Assembly (NCBI RefSeq): GCF_900113285.1
Contig: NZ_FOOT01000005.1
Span: 62,001-126,000, forward strand
Length of the DNA: 64,000 nt
DNA from: Pontibacter chinhatensis
GTDB taxonomy: Bacteria; Bacteroidota; Bacteroidia; Cytophagales; Hymenobacteraceae
Direction of reading: 5' to 3'
Position 1 is the stretch's first letter. Each line of letters begins with the position of its first letter. The notes below the pieces were generated by a model. That model saw nothing but the letters and a program-made list of their open reading frames with translations, was not told where the DNA came from and searched no databases. Shown piece by piece: positions 37,111-45,186 of this stretch. The translations under genes were made by a program, and so were the position numbers.

Positions 37111-37923
37111 ATGATAAAGTATAAACACACCTTAACCTATAGATGCTCACTTATAGCACTCTTGTTCCTGTTGCTGGCAAGTATAACTACCCAGGCGCAG
37201 GGCGAACTGGATGCGTACGAGCGCCAGGTATACGTGCAGGGCAATGATACGCTGCCCTACCGCATCCTCTACCCGAAAAACTTCGATCAGAAAAAAAAGT
37301 ACCCGCTGGTGCTGGTGCTGCACGGGGCCGGCGAGCGCGGCACTAACAACGAGTCGCAGCTGGTGTATGGGGCCAAACGGTTTCTGGAAGAGCAGGAGCA
37401 ATTCCCGGCCATTGTGGTGTTTCCGCAGTGCCCCAAGGACAGCTACTGGTCTAACGTGAACATCGTGCCCAACGCGCAGGGCCAGCGCACCTTTAACTTT
37501 CAGGCAGGCGGAGAGCCTACCCGAGCGATGGCGGCGCTGATGGGGCTGCTGAAGCAGCTACGCAAGAGCGGAAACGTGGACAAGGACCGGGTGTATTTGG
37601 GCGGCCTTTCAATGGGGGGCATGGGTACCTTCGAGTTGCTGTGGCGCCAGCCCAAAACGTTTGCAGCGGCTTTCCCGATATGCGGTGGCGGGGCACCGGA
37701 AATGGCCCGCAAGTATGCCAAAAAGGTGGAGAGCTTCTGGGTTTTCCATGGGGAGAAAGACGGAGTGGTGCCGGTGGAGCACTCCAGAATTATGGCCGGG
37801 GCCATAGAGAATGCCGGCGGCGACGTGAAGCTGACGGTTTACCCCGGCGTGAACCACAACAGCTGGGATTATGCCTTCCGGGAGCCCGAACTGCTGCGGT
37901 GGCTTTTCTCCCAGGAGAAGTGA
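37111..37923 (+). CDS. Secreted alpha/beta hydrolase (phospholipase/carboxylesterase-like)
   Basis: 270 residues, signal peptide 1-30. Full catalytic triad: Ser167 in GGLSMGGMGTF, Asp217 in HGEKDGVVP and His249 in YPGVNHNSWDY. The oxyanion region LVLHGAGERG is intact. It resembles dienelactone hydrolase or feruloyl/acetyl esterase-like PUL enzymes. As last gene of the PUL it probably removes ester substituents, a second deacylation activity beside the SGNH enzyme. Specificity cannot be read from the sequence. Confidence 0.85.
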   Translation: MIKYKHTLTYRCSLIALLFLLLASITTQAQGELDAYERQVYVQGNDTLPYRILYPKNFDQKKKYPLVLVLHGAGERGTNNESQLVYGAKRFLEEQEQFPAIVVFPQCPKDSYWSNVNIVPNAQGQRTFNFQAGGEPTRAMAALMGLLKQLRKSGNVDKDRVYLGGLSMGGMGTFELLWRQPKTFAAAFPICGGGAPEMARKYAKKVESFWVFHGEKDGVVPVEHSRIMAGAIENAGGDVKLTVYPGVNHNSWDYAFREPELLRWLFSQEK

Positions 37924-37953
37924 AAGCAAGAGATAAAGTATAGATAACGCAGG

Positions 37954-37980
37954 AAAGGCAGCATTCGCTGCCTTTTTCTT
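37954..37980 (+). terminator. Rho-independent terminator ending the PUL
   Basis: A 9-bp stem AAAGGCAGC/GCTGCCTTT (37954-37962 with 37967-37975), 4-nt loop, followed by TTCTT. The rest of the gap up to 38240 is AT-rich with no gene seen. Confidence 0.85.
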
Positions 37981-38240
37981 TGCCCGCCTATGTAAGTGTA
38001 GCGGCCTGACATAGAAAGATTTACAAGGTGCCGGATGGTGTTGTAATAAAAAAATAATATGTGGCGCTAAACCTCATGCACATTCTTAAGTATAGCAAAA
38101 ACGCTGATTAAACGCTTTCTGGATTCATTCACACTATTTTTAGAGGCTTCGGCTTATTTTTAAAATTTGTTGTGATATTCTAGCTTAGTTTTGAACTTTA
38201 AAAACGCACAACTTGTATATGCTTTAGAATTAATTACACT

Positions 38241-38513
38241 ATGAAAGAACTGGAAAGAATCGAGAGTAGCTTAAAAAAGAGTAACACATTACTTTACAAG
38301 CAGGATGATAAAGGACTTGCCTGCTCCTTCGTAAATGGCGGCTTAGTGGTAGACTCCTTTGTTATCCAAGACGAAGTGATTGCCGAGGCACTGGCCAAGA
38401 AGGGCACGAACGGCGTGGTGGAAGGGAGTAACTTTAACTTGCTTCGTAGCAACTACGATTGGTTTTCGCTGCACGTGAAGTCGAAAAAGCTTTACGACAC
38501 CCTAAAAAAATAA
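38241..38513 (+). CDS. Small unrecognised cytoplasmic protein
   Basis: A 90-residue protein starting MKELERIESSLKKSNTLLYK, with no signal peptide, membrane span or cysteine motif. The middle (GLVVDSFVIQDEVIAEALAKKG) looks like alternating strand and helix. It is preceded by an AT-rich region and followed at once by a strong terminator, so it is probably a free-standing transcript. Function unknown. Confidence 0.6.
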   Translation: MKELERIESSLKKSNTLLYKQDDKGLACSFVNGGLVVDSFVIQDEVIAEALAKKGTNGVVEGSNFNLLRSNYDWFSLHVKSKKLYDTLKK

Positions 38514-38520
38514 CCTGAGA

Positions 38521-38551
38521 AAGCAGCCAAGCGGCTGCTTTTTTGCTTTTA
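38521..38551 (+). terminator. Rho-independent terminator
   Basis: An 8-bp stem AAGCAGCC/GGCTGCTT (38521-38528 with 38533-38540), 4-nt loop, then TTTTTGCTTTT. It ends the transcript of the 90-residue gene. Confidence 0.88.
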
Positions 38552-38561
38552 TAGCCTCCCC

Positions 38562-39227
38562 TTATACTTTCACTTTTGCTTCCGAGGGCAGTTCTCCGAC
38601 CAAGGCTATCCGCAGCTTGGCAAACAGGCGCAGCGATACCTGAAACACGGGGCTCAGGATGAGCGTGTACAGAAACGTGACCACATGAACCGGCCCGCCC
38701 AGCAGAAAGCCTATCACCAGCACCACGCTCTCTACCATAATCCTGGCCCTGCTAACTGAAAGTCTGGTGCGTTCAGAGATGGAGAGCATAAACCCGTCGC
38801 GGGGACCGGCACCAATGCCGCCTGCCACATACAGGCCGCCCGCCATACCCGTGATGAGAATCGCCAGCAGCAGCCACCCATAATCTAGCCAGGTATAACT
38901 GGCGTTGGGCAGGAAGTCCAGCCACAGGAAAAAATCCATGAAAGGCCCGATGAGCAGCGCGTTAAGGAAGGTGCCGATGTTGATGTACTTGCGGCTGATC
39001 AGCAGCGAGGAGAGTATCACCACCATACCCACCAGCACGCTCCAGGTACCGATGCTCCAGCCAAATTTATCTGTGAGGGCCACATTCAGCACATCCCAAG
39101 GGTGCAGGCCCAGGTGCCGTACCTTCACGGAAATGGCAATCCCAAGTCCAAACAAAACTAGTCCGAGGAAAAAGAAAGTATAGCGAATCGCCCAGTGGCG
39201 TAAGTTATCCATTTTAAAAAAAGCCAT
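38562..39227 (-). CDS. YczE/YyaS/YitT-like integral membrane protein
   Basis: 221 residues with five or six hydrophobic segments (about 14-34, 55-77, 85-105, 117-140, 158-178). The blocks LGLHPWDVLN and GGIGAGPRDGFML are typical of the YczE family of bacterial membrane proteins, whose transport substrate is not established. It is convergent with the 90-residue gene, and the region upstream holds family A and C repeats, so it is probably transcribed alone. Confidence 0.8.
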   Translation of the reverse strand: MAFFKMDNLRHWAIRYTFFFLGLVLFGLGIAISVKVRHLGLHPWDVLNVALTDKFGWSIGTWSVLVGMVVILSSLLISRKYINIGTFLNALLIGPFMDFFLWLDFLPNASYTWLDYGWLLLAILITGMAGGLYVAGGIGAGPRDGFMLSISERTRLSVSRARIMVESVVLVIGFLLGGPVHVVTFLYTLILSPVFQVSLRLFAKLRIALVGELPSEAKVKV

Positions 39228-39333
39228 GCTGCAAGTTTAGTCATTCTGGCTGTTCCGCCCTATGCTTTCGCTAAATTACCCCTGCTGCGAAGGAAGCAAT
39301 TTAGGATGATGGCCATATTATGATATGCTCTTT

Positions 39334-39402
39334 CGGATTTGCAATCCGGAGCAGGAGCAAGAGGGTGATTCCCCTCCTGGGAGGGGCAGGGGTGGGTTTA
39401 TG
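39334..39402. repeat. Family C hairpin next to a single family A arm
   Basis: CGGATTTGCAATCCG (39334-39348) is the first hairpin of family C. A single family A arm follows at 39367-39402, with no inverted partner nearby. The pairing of the two families recurs at 49594-49817. Confidence 0.65.
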
Positions 39403-39424
39403 GCACCTCAGGCTAGCCTATCAA

Positions 39425-39454
39425 CAAAAAAGCCCCGTCTGCACGAGACGGGGC
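39425..39454 (-). terminator. Rho-independent terminator after the TonB-dependent receptor
   Basis: A perfect 9-bp stem GCCCCGTCT/AGACGGGGC (39432-39440 with 39446-39454), followed on the minus strand by TTTTTTGTTG. Confidence 0.9.
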
Positions 39455-39486
39455 CTTAGGTAGGTAGTAGTTATACTTTCTGAGGC

Positions 39487-41991
39487 TTATAAGCCGCCGG
39501 CTCCGCCGTTGCCGTCGCCTTGCTTGGTGTCGTCGTTGCGGATGCTGCGCTTGCGGCGTGGCATCTTCTGTTTCTCCATCTTACCGAAGCGGTAATCGAA
39601 GGTAACACGGGCGCCGCGGTTGTAGTTGTTGATGCGCATGCGCTGCGTGAAGTCGATAGCCTCCACGTCGTTGTTCATCTTCATGCTCTTGCGGAAGGGG
39701 TTGTCCAGCCCCAGGCTAAGGCCACCTTTGCCCTCGAACAGCTCCTTTTTAAAGGCCAGCGAGTGGAAGGAGAAGGAAGCGAACTTGCCCTGCAGCTGAA
39801 TCCTGCGCGAGTTAAAGCCTCCGTTAAATTGGGCGCTAAAGCCCTTGCCGAAGTCGTAGGAGGTGTTACCGTTGATGTTGTACATCCAGCCGCTATTCTC
39901 ATAAAGCGAGCTCTTCAGGTCTACATAGTAAATGTTGGAGCTACCGCTTACCGTCCAGGCTTTCACAGGTTTAATGGAACCGAACAGGCTGACACCGTAG
40001 GTCTTGTTCTGAGCCACGTTGGCAAAAGTAAGGATGGTGTTATCACCTTCAAGGTCCGGCACTGTTTCGATGGCATTGTCGGTTTCGCGCATGTACAGGT
40101 TGGCACTGATAGAAGCCGTCTTGAAGTAGGTGCTATAGCCTAACTCGTACAAGTCAGTCAGCTCCGCATCCAGGCGAGGGTTACCGCGCACTATCGTTCC
40201 GGGTGCCTGCTCCTGGTCAAACGGGTTCAGGAAGAACAGCGACGGACGCTGGATACGCTGCGTGAAGTTGGCCTTTAGCGTATGCTTCTCCTTTAACGTA
40301 TAAGACAAAGCTATACTTGGGATCAGGTTGTCGTAGCTATCGGAGTACTTCTCGCGCTCTTCACTGCCGTTCTCCAGCACCTGGAAGTAGTCTCCGGCAA
40401 TCTCGGTGTGTTCGTAGCGGGCACCTACCTTGAAGTTGAGTTTCTTGACGGCGAAGCCATAGGTAAAGTAGGAGGCGTACACATCCTGTGCATAGTCGAA
40501 GTTCAGGTTGCTGTTAGCCGCCCCATTCTCTGCCACGAAAATATCGCGGTAAAAACCGTCACTCTTCACATCACGGAAGATAGACTTGGCGCCCAGTTCC
40601 AGCGTGGTTTTGTTCTCGAACGGCTGCACGTAATCGGCCTGGAAGGTCAGTTCGTTGTTGGCGCCGTCGTTGTTGTTGCGCTGCAGGTAAAACGGCTCCT
40701 CGCCGGCAGTATAGCGGTCCTGGTAGTTGCGGGTATCCGTGTCCGTCATGGTATACTGCGACAGGATTGCCAGCTCATGGCCCTGCTTCCCGAAGGTGTG
40801 CACGTAGTCCAGGTTCAGGTCGGTGCCCAAACGCTTGTTGCGGTTCTCGATGTCGGTGTTGAAAGTATAAGCCGGGTCTTCCACGCCATTCTCGGTAAAG
40901 CGCTGCGTCTGGTCGTTCTCCATTCTGAACTGACCGCCGTTGCGGCGCACACCGCCGGAGATGGTGTTCTTGGCGTTGATGTCGTAGTCGAAGCCAAGCT
41001 GTGCGTTCATGAAGGCACCACGGATCTTGGTGTCGCCGTACTGCTCACGTCGGTTCTGCACATCGCCCTCGCTTCTGAAAGTGGTGATGTTGCTCATGTC
41101 GCCGTGGTTGTAGAAGTGCACCCCGCTGCCGGTGGCGTTGATGCCCAGCTTGCCGCGGCGCAGGTTCAGGCTGGCGTTGCCGTTGCTGGCGCGCGTGCCG
41201 CCGGTAACCGCCACAGAGCCGCTCACGCCCTCTATCCCGCTGTCTTTTTTGGTAATGATGTTGATGATACCGGCCGTACCCTCAGCGTCATACTTGGCCG
41301 ATGGGCTGGTGATAACCTCCACGGTCTTAATCATATCCGCCGGGATTTGCTTTAGGGCATCTGCCACGCTACCCGCCATAATGGAAGACGGCTTGTTATT
41401 GATGAGCACGCGCACGTTGCCGCTGCCGCGCAGCTGCACGTTGCCATCAGTGTCCACGCTCAGGGCCGGTACTTTCTGCAGCACATCGGCCGCGTTGCCA
41501 CCCGTGTTGGTAATATCTTTTTCGGCATTATACACCGTGCGGTCGATTTTCTCCTCTACCAGCGGCTTCTCACCTGTAATCACCACCTCGCTCAGTTTCT
41601 GGGCGTCGGAGGCCAGGGAAATCGTGCCCACGTTTACCTCGGCGTTATCAGAGCTGACCGTAACGTTCTCAACGGCCTGCTGCTGGTAGCCCAGGAACGA
41701 CACGTTGAGTTTATACTTGCCGGCGGCTACTTTTTGTATCGTAAAGCGGCCTTTGTCGTCGGCCATGGCGCCATCTATTGCCTTGCCTGTGCTCAGGTTA
41801 ATCAGGGCCACGGTAGCAAACTCGATAGGCTGCTTGGTATCAGAATCCAGCACCACCCCGCTAATCTTGGCATTGCCTTTTGGGGCAGGCATGGCGGCTT
41901 GTTGCTGTTGCGGGCTTGCCTGCTGCGGTGCCTGCGCCCATCCTGCCGTGGTGCTCAGCCCCAGCAGGATTAGTAGTAACTGTTTCTTCAT
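39487..41991 (-). CDS. TonB-dependent receptor, outer membrane beta-barrel family
   Basis: 834 residues. Signal peptide 1-19 (GWAQ). A Gln/Ala/Pro linker is followed by a carboxypeptidase-regulatory-like domain (about 42-120, ISGVVLDSDTKQPIEFATV), a plug domain (about 135-230, ADVLQKVPALSVDTDGNVQ), and a barrel (about 300-800) of the OMP_b-brl_3 type. It ends with a basic segment and a Gly-rich tail rather than the usual terminal aromatic residue. The ligand is unknown. No SusD partner is present and it is a single-gene transcript, divergent from the sulfur operon with 412 bp to the first riboswitch, so a role in sulfur-compound or metal uptake is possible but not shown. Confidence 0.88.
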   Translation of the reverse strand: MKKQLLLILLGLSTTAGWAQAPQQASPQQQQAAMPAPKGNAKISGVVLDSDTKQPIEFATVALINLSTGKAIDGAMADDKGRFTIQKVAAGKYKLNVSFLGYQQQAVENVTVSSDNAEVNVGTISLASDAQKLSEVVITGEKPLVEEKIDRTVYNAEKDITNTGGNAADVLQKVPALSVDTDGNVQLRGSGNVRVLINNKPSSIMAGSVADALKQIPADMIKTVEVITSPSAKYDAEGTAGIINIITKKDSGIEGVSGSVAVTGGTRASNGNASLNLRRGKLGINATGSGVHFYNHGDMSNITTFRSEGDVQNRREQYGDTKIRGAFMNAQLGFDYDINAKNTISGGVRRNGGQFRMENDQTQRFTENGVEDPAYTFNTDIENRNKRLGTDLNLDYVHTFGKQGHELAILSQYTMTDTDTRNYQDRYTAGEEPFYLQRNNNDGANNELTFQADYVQPFENKTTLELGAKSIFRDVKSDGFYRDIFVAENGAANSNLNFDYAQDVYASYFTYGFAVKKLNFKVGARYEHTEIAGDYFQVLENGSEEREKYSDSYDNLIPSIALSYTLKEKHTLKANFTQRIQRPSLFFLNPFDQEQAPGTIVRGNPRLDAELTDLYELGYSTYFKTASISANLYMRETDNAIETVPDLEGDNTILTFANVAQNKTYGVSLFGSIKPVKAWTVSGSSNIYYVDLKSSLYENSGWMYNINGNTSYDFGKGFSAQFNGGFNSRRIQLQGKFASFSFHSLAFKKELFEGKGGLSLGLDNPFRKSMKMNNDVEAIDFTQRMRINNYNRGARVTFDYRFGKMEKQKMPRRKRSIRNDDTKQGDGNGGAGGL

Positions 41992-42365
41992 AGTTTAAGC
42001 GTTTAGTGGTCGGTTAAGTAAGGTGTAAGGCTTTTTCATACATGCTCTGCTATTTCTTCACGCTACAAAGTAATGCTGTAGATGTGTACTGAAAAAACAG
42101 AATATACCAATGCACGGCATTTCTATATGAATAGCCTGTGGTTGCCGATAAGGCGTTGGTAGGTATAAATGGCGGTTTTGTCGGCAGGGGGGAGGAGGAG
42201 CGCAGGATTGGTGCAACGACTCAAATATAAAAAGTGTCTCTGGCAGCTTTAATGGGAAGTTTTTGCTCTAAAAATAGTGGGTAAGGCACACAAGTACAGT
42301 GAATTTTAGCTGCGGCAGCGCATAAAATTATCCGGTAATGTATAGCCGGTATGTAAAAGCTTTAG
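41992..42365. other. Divergent promoter region, no gene seen
   Basis: The space between the TonB receptor start and the sulfite-reductase leader. AT-rich near the receptor; no ORF or recognisable repeat. Confidence 0.4.
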
Positions 42366-42373
42366 TACATTTG
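42366..42373 (+). promoter_or_regulatory. Candidate -7 element of the sulfite-reductase operon
   Basis: TACATTTG fits the Bacteroidota -7 consensus TAnnTTTG and lies about 30-40 bp upstream of the riboswitch core, the spacing expected if transcription begins just before it. No good -33 element is visible. Confidence 0.4.
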
Positions 42374-42402
42374 CCCCGAATAGTATTGCTGACCGCAAGA
42401 AA

Positions 42403-42485
42403 TTTATAGACGAAGAGGCGAGAGAACAGGCTCTATGACCTTCTGGCAACCATCCTCCTTGGAAAGGTGCCAAGTCCTGCCCAAC
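42403..42485 (+). ncRNA. SAM-I (S-box) type riboswitch upstream of sulfite reductase
   Basis: The order of conserved S-box pieces is present: AGAGGCGAGAGA, then GGCTCTATGACC, CTGGCAACC (42443-42452 area), a short hairpin TCCTCCTTGGA, then GGTGCCAAGTCCTGCC. The GGCAACC and GGTGCCAA.TCC blocks form the SAM-binding core of the family. A near-identical element precedes cysH on the opposite strand (53251-53322). It should lower expression of the operon when SAM is abundant. I see no U-tract terminator directly after it, so control may be on translation of the leader ORF that begins about 27 bp downstream. Confidence 0.9.
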
Positions 42486-42511
42486 AACGGGAAAATATAA
42501 ATGACAACACC

Positions 42512-42613
42512 ATGAACACAACACAGAACATCCCTACATTCGGAAACCCTTCTTCCCGACACAGCTTTACCCCTGCTGCTGCGATGTGTTGTTGTTGCTG
42601 TTGTACCTGCTAA
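42512..42613 (+). CDS. Poly-cysteine leader peptide (33 aa) of the sulfite-reductase operon
   Basis: A 33-codon ORF starting ATG at 42512 (MNTTQNIPTFGNPSSRHS and on) and ending MCCCCCCTC then TAA. Six consecutive cysteine codons (42587-42604) plus a final Cys lie just before the stop. This is the hallmark of an amino-acid-sensing leader peptide: a shortage of charged Cys-tRNA would stall ribosomes there. It lies between the SAM riboswitch and the first structural gene of cysteine-producing sulfur reduction. The second sulfur operon has its own version at 53082-53228. An overlapping four-codon ORF (ATG at 42501) ends at this start codon. No intrinsic terminator is evident, so the output step is not known. 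Confidence 0.82.
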   Translation: MNTTQNIPTFGNPSSRHSFTPAAAMCCCCCCTC

Positions 42614-43003
42614 AAATTACTTCTGATTTACGGCCTTTGACTTATTTGCTGCTTTTGTAAGGCAGCTCTACGGGCCATTTATCCTCATTTTTTACGCGTC
42701 TGTAGCGGCAGCTATACTTTTATAGTATGGCAGCCCGGGCGCATTGTAGCACAGGTATGCGTACAGCAGCAAATACCCCGTTTTTATACCTTTCCCATGC
42801 ATGGGCCCAGGCCCGTTATAGCGCTATGCCACCGCATGCCTGCTGTTGTTGCCTGCAGCAGTTTGGTGGTATGCGTGCCTGTTAAGTATAACCTGCCTTT
42901 GTAGATTTCTTAGCCGCGCAGCCCTTCCTGGCCGTGTCCGGCGTTTCCATACCTTTTTTATACTTCATGCCGCTTTGGTGGCTTTTATACTTCAAGAATC
43001 ACG
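42614..43003 (+). promoter_or_regulatory. Long leader between poly-Cys ORF and sulfite reductase, with an anti-Cys-codon segment
   Basis: A 390-nt untranslated leader. The segment GTACAGCAGCAA (42761-42772) is complementary to the Cys-codon stretch at 42595-42606 over 12 positions, with one G-U pair. It would lie in the loop of a GGTAT/ATACC hairpin (42754-42758 with 42773-42777). A stalled ribosome would cover the Cys codons and free this segment, a layout that fits attenuation. GGTATGC followed by CAGCAG is also found downstream of the second poly-Cys ORF (52993-53004, minus). Confidence 0.5.
42826..42885 (+). CDS. Second short Cys-rich ORF (19 aa) in the same leader
   Basis: ATG at 42826, encoding MPPHACCCCLQQFGGMRAC followed by TAA. 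Four consecutive Cys codons and a terminal Cys. It lies between the first poly-Cys ORF and the sulfite reductase start. It could be a second sensor. By comparison, a nine-codon ORF ending in two Cys sits in the analogous place of the cysH leader (52972-53001). Confidence 0.5.
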   Translation: MPPHACCCCLQQFGGMRAC

Positions 43004-45097
43004 ATGCAAAGTTTTAGAACCGAAATAGAGAACCCGCTGGTAGCCAAAGACATTATTGAGCTGGAAAAGAAGATCCGGCTCTACCGCGAGGGCAAGTTGC
43101 AGGAAGATAAATTCAAGAGCCTGCGCCTGGCCCGGGGCGTGTACGGGCAGCGGCAGCTGGGCGTGCAGATGGTGCGCATCAAGCTGCCTTTCGGCAGGCT
43201 GACAACGCAGCAGTTGCTCCGCATCGCCGACATCTCCGACGAGTACTCAACCGGCAACCTGCACCTGACCACGCGCCAGGACATTCAAATCCATTTCGTG
43301 AGCCTGGACCGGACGCCCGAGCTCTGGGCCAAACTGGAAGAGGATGATATCACCATCCGGGAGGCCTGCGGTAACACCGTACGTAACGTCACCGCCTCGC
43401 CCGAGGCCGGCATAGACCCCGAGGAGCCGTTTGACGTATCGCCCTATGCCGATGCCACCTTCCGCTATTTCCTGCGCAACCCGATTTGCCAGGAGATGGG
43501 CCGCAAATTCAAGATGTCCTTCTCCTCCAGCGACTCCGACACGGCCATGTCGTACCTGCACGACCTGGGCTTTATCCCGAAAATCAAAGGCGGGGAGCGC
43601 GGTTTTAAAGTGCTGATTGGGGGCGGCCTGGGGGCGCAGCCGGTGTTGGCGCATACGGCTTTTGAGTTCCTGCCCGAGGATAAGGTTATCCCGTTGATAG
43701 AGGGCGTGCTCCGTATTTTCGACCGCTATGGCGAGCGCAACAACCGCAACAAGGCGCGCTTCAAATACCTGATTGCCAAACTGGGGCTGGAAGAGGTGCT
43801 GCGCCTGGTGAACGAGGAGTATAAGGCCTTGAAGTCGCACAGCTTCGAGGTAGACAAAAGTATAGACTTCAACGCTGCGCCGCCTGCCGCTCGCCCCATC
43901 CCGGATTTTGTGCTGGAGGATACGGACAAGTATGAGAAGTGGCTGAAGACGAACGTGTTCCGGCAGAAGCAAGAAGGCTTTTACGGCATCTACATCAAAG
44001 TACAAATCGGCGACATCAGCAGCGCCACGGCTCGTCAACTGGTGCCCCTGGTGCGCGACTTTGCAGCCGATGAACTGCGCGTGACGCAGGGGCAGAACCT
44101 GCTGCTCAAGTATGTGCGGCAGGAAGCCTTGCCCTACGTTTTTACCAGGCTGGATGAACTAGGACTGGCCGAGCCAGGCTTCAACAGCACCGCCGACATC
44201 ACCACCTGCCCCGGCACCGACACATGTAACCTGGGCATCTCCAACAGCACCAACATTACCAAAGTGCTCGAGCAGGTGATTGTGCAGGAGTACCCGGAGA
44301 TGCTGTTCAATACCGATTTCAAAATCAAGATAAGCGGCTGTATGAACTCCTGCGGCCAGCATGGTATGGCCAACCTGGGCTTTCACGGCTCCTCGCTGAA
44401 GAGCGGAAAAAGCGTATTGCCGGCCCTGCAGGTGCTGCTGGGCGGCGGCACGGTGCAGAACGGCGAAGGCCGCATCGCGCAGAAACTCCTGAAAGTGCCC
44501 AGCAAACGCGGGCCGGAGGTCCTGCGCTACGTGCTCAACGACTTCCTGGCAAGCAAGCAGGAGGGAGAGAGCTTCAACGCCTACTACGACCGCAACGGCA
44601 AAGACTACTTCTACCAGCTATTGAAGCCACTAACCGACCTGACTACGCTCACCGCCGAAGACTTTGTGGATTGGGGGCATCAGGATGGCTTTCAGCCGGC
44701 TATTGGGGTGGGCGAGTGCGCAGGCGTGATGATTGACCTGGTGGCGACGCTGCTCTACGAATCCGACGAGAAGCTGGAGTGGGCGGCGGAGGCGCTGGAG
44801 GAGCAGCGTTATGCCGATGCCATCTACTATGGCTATGCCGCCTTTATCAGCACAGCAAAGGCCCTGCTGCTCGGCAAGAGCGTGAGCACCAACACCCAGC
44901 ACAGCATCCTGCAGGAGTTCGACACGCATTTTGTGGAAACGGGCCTTTTCACCTTCGCGCCTGATTTTAAGAGCAGCGTGCTGCAAATTAACCAGCACGA
45001 GCCAAGCGAAAGCTTTGCAACAGAATACCTGAGCCAGGCGCTCTTGTTTTTGCAGCAGGCTAACCGCTACAGGAAAGAAAAAGTTGTGAATGCCTGA
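43004..45097 (+). CDS. Sulfite reductase (siroheme, ferredoxin-type) with C-terminal helical extension
   Basis: Reduces sulfite to sulfide for cysteine synthesis. 697 residues. Two ferrodoxin-like/siroheme repeats are visible, and the cluster ligands are complete: Cys402 and Cys408 (TCPGTDTCNLG, CX5C) and Cys446 and Cys450 (SGCMNSCGQHG, CX3C). The N-terminal block YSTGNLHLTTRQDIQIHFV is family-typical. The last about 130 residues (from about 560) go beyond the reductase fold and look like a HEPN-type helical bundle (ALEEQRYADAIYYGYAAF). Nitrite is an alternative substrate, but the SUMT, siroheme and MetZ neighbours and the poly-Cys leader favour sulfite. First structural gene of its operon. 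Confidence 0.92.
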   Translation: MQSFRTEIENPLVAKDIIELEKKIRLYREGKLQEDKFKSLRLARGVYGQRQLGVQMVRIKLPFGRLTTQQLLRIADISDEYSTGNLHLTTRQDIQIHFVSLDRTPELWAKLEEDDITIREACGNTVRNVTASPEAGIDPEEPFDVSPYADATFRYFLRNPICQEMGRKFKMSFSSSDSDTAMSYLHDLGFIPKIKGGERGFKVLIGGGLGAQPVLAHTAFEFLPEDKVIPLIEGVLRIFDRYGERNNRNKARFKYLIAKLGLEEVLRLVNEEYKALKSHSFEVDKSIDFNAAPPAARPIPDFVLEDTDKYEKWLKTNVFRQKQEGFYGIYIKVQIGDISSATARQLVPLVRDFAADELRVTQGQNLLLKYVRQEALPYVFTRLDELGLAEPGFNSTADITTCPGTDTCNLGISNSTNITKVLEQVIVQEYPEMLFNTDFKIKISGCMNSCGQHGMANLGFHGSSLKSGKSVLPALQVLLGGGTVQNGEGRIAQKLLKVPSKRGPEVLRYVLNDFLASKQEGESFNAYYDRNGKDYFYQLLKPLTDLTTLTAEDFVDWGHQDGFQPAIGVGECAGVMIDLVATLLYESDEKLEWAAEALEEQRYADAIYYGYAAFISTAKALLLGKSVSTNTQHSILQEFDTHFVETGLFTFAPDFKSSVLQINQHEPSESFATEYLSQALLFLQQANRYRKEKVVNA

Positions 45098-45186
45098 TGG
45101 CGTGAAGGAGCTGATTTTCAGGAAGTATAAACCTGTTTCTTTAACATCCACATTCACGCATTCACTCATTCAAAATTCAAAAAGAC

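Noticed and set aside
40408-41355. A 315-residue plus-strand frame inside the TonB-dependent receptor
   Set aside because: Antisense to a well-supported receptor; Val/Ala/His-rich composition without any motif.
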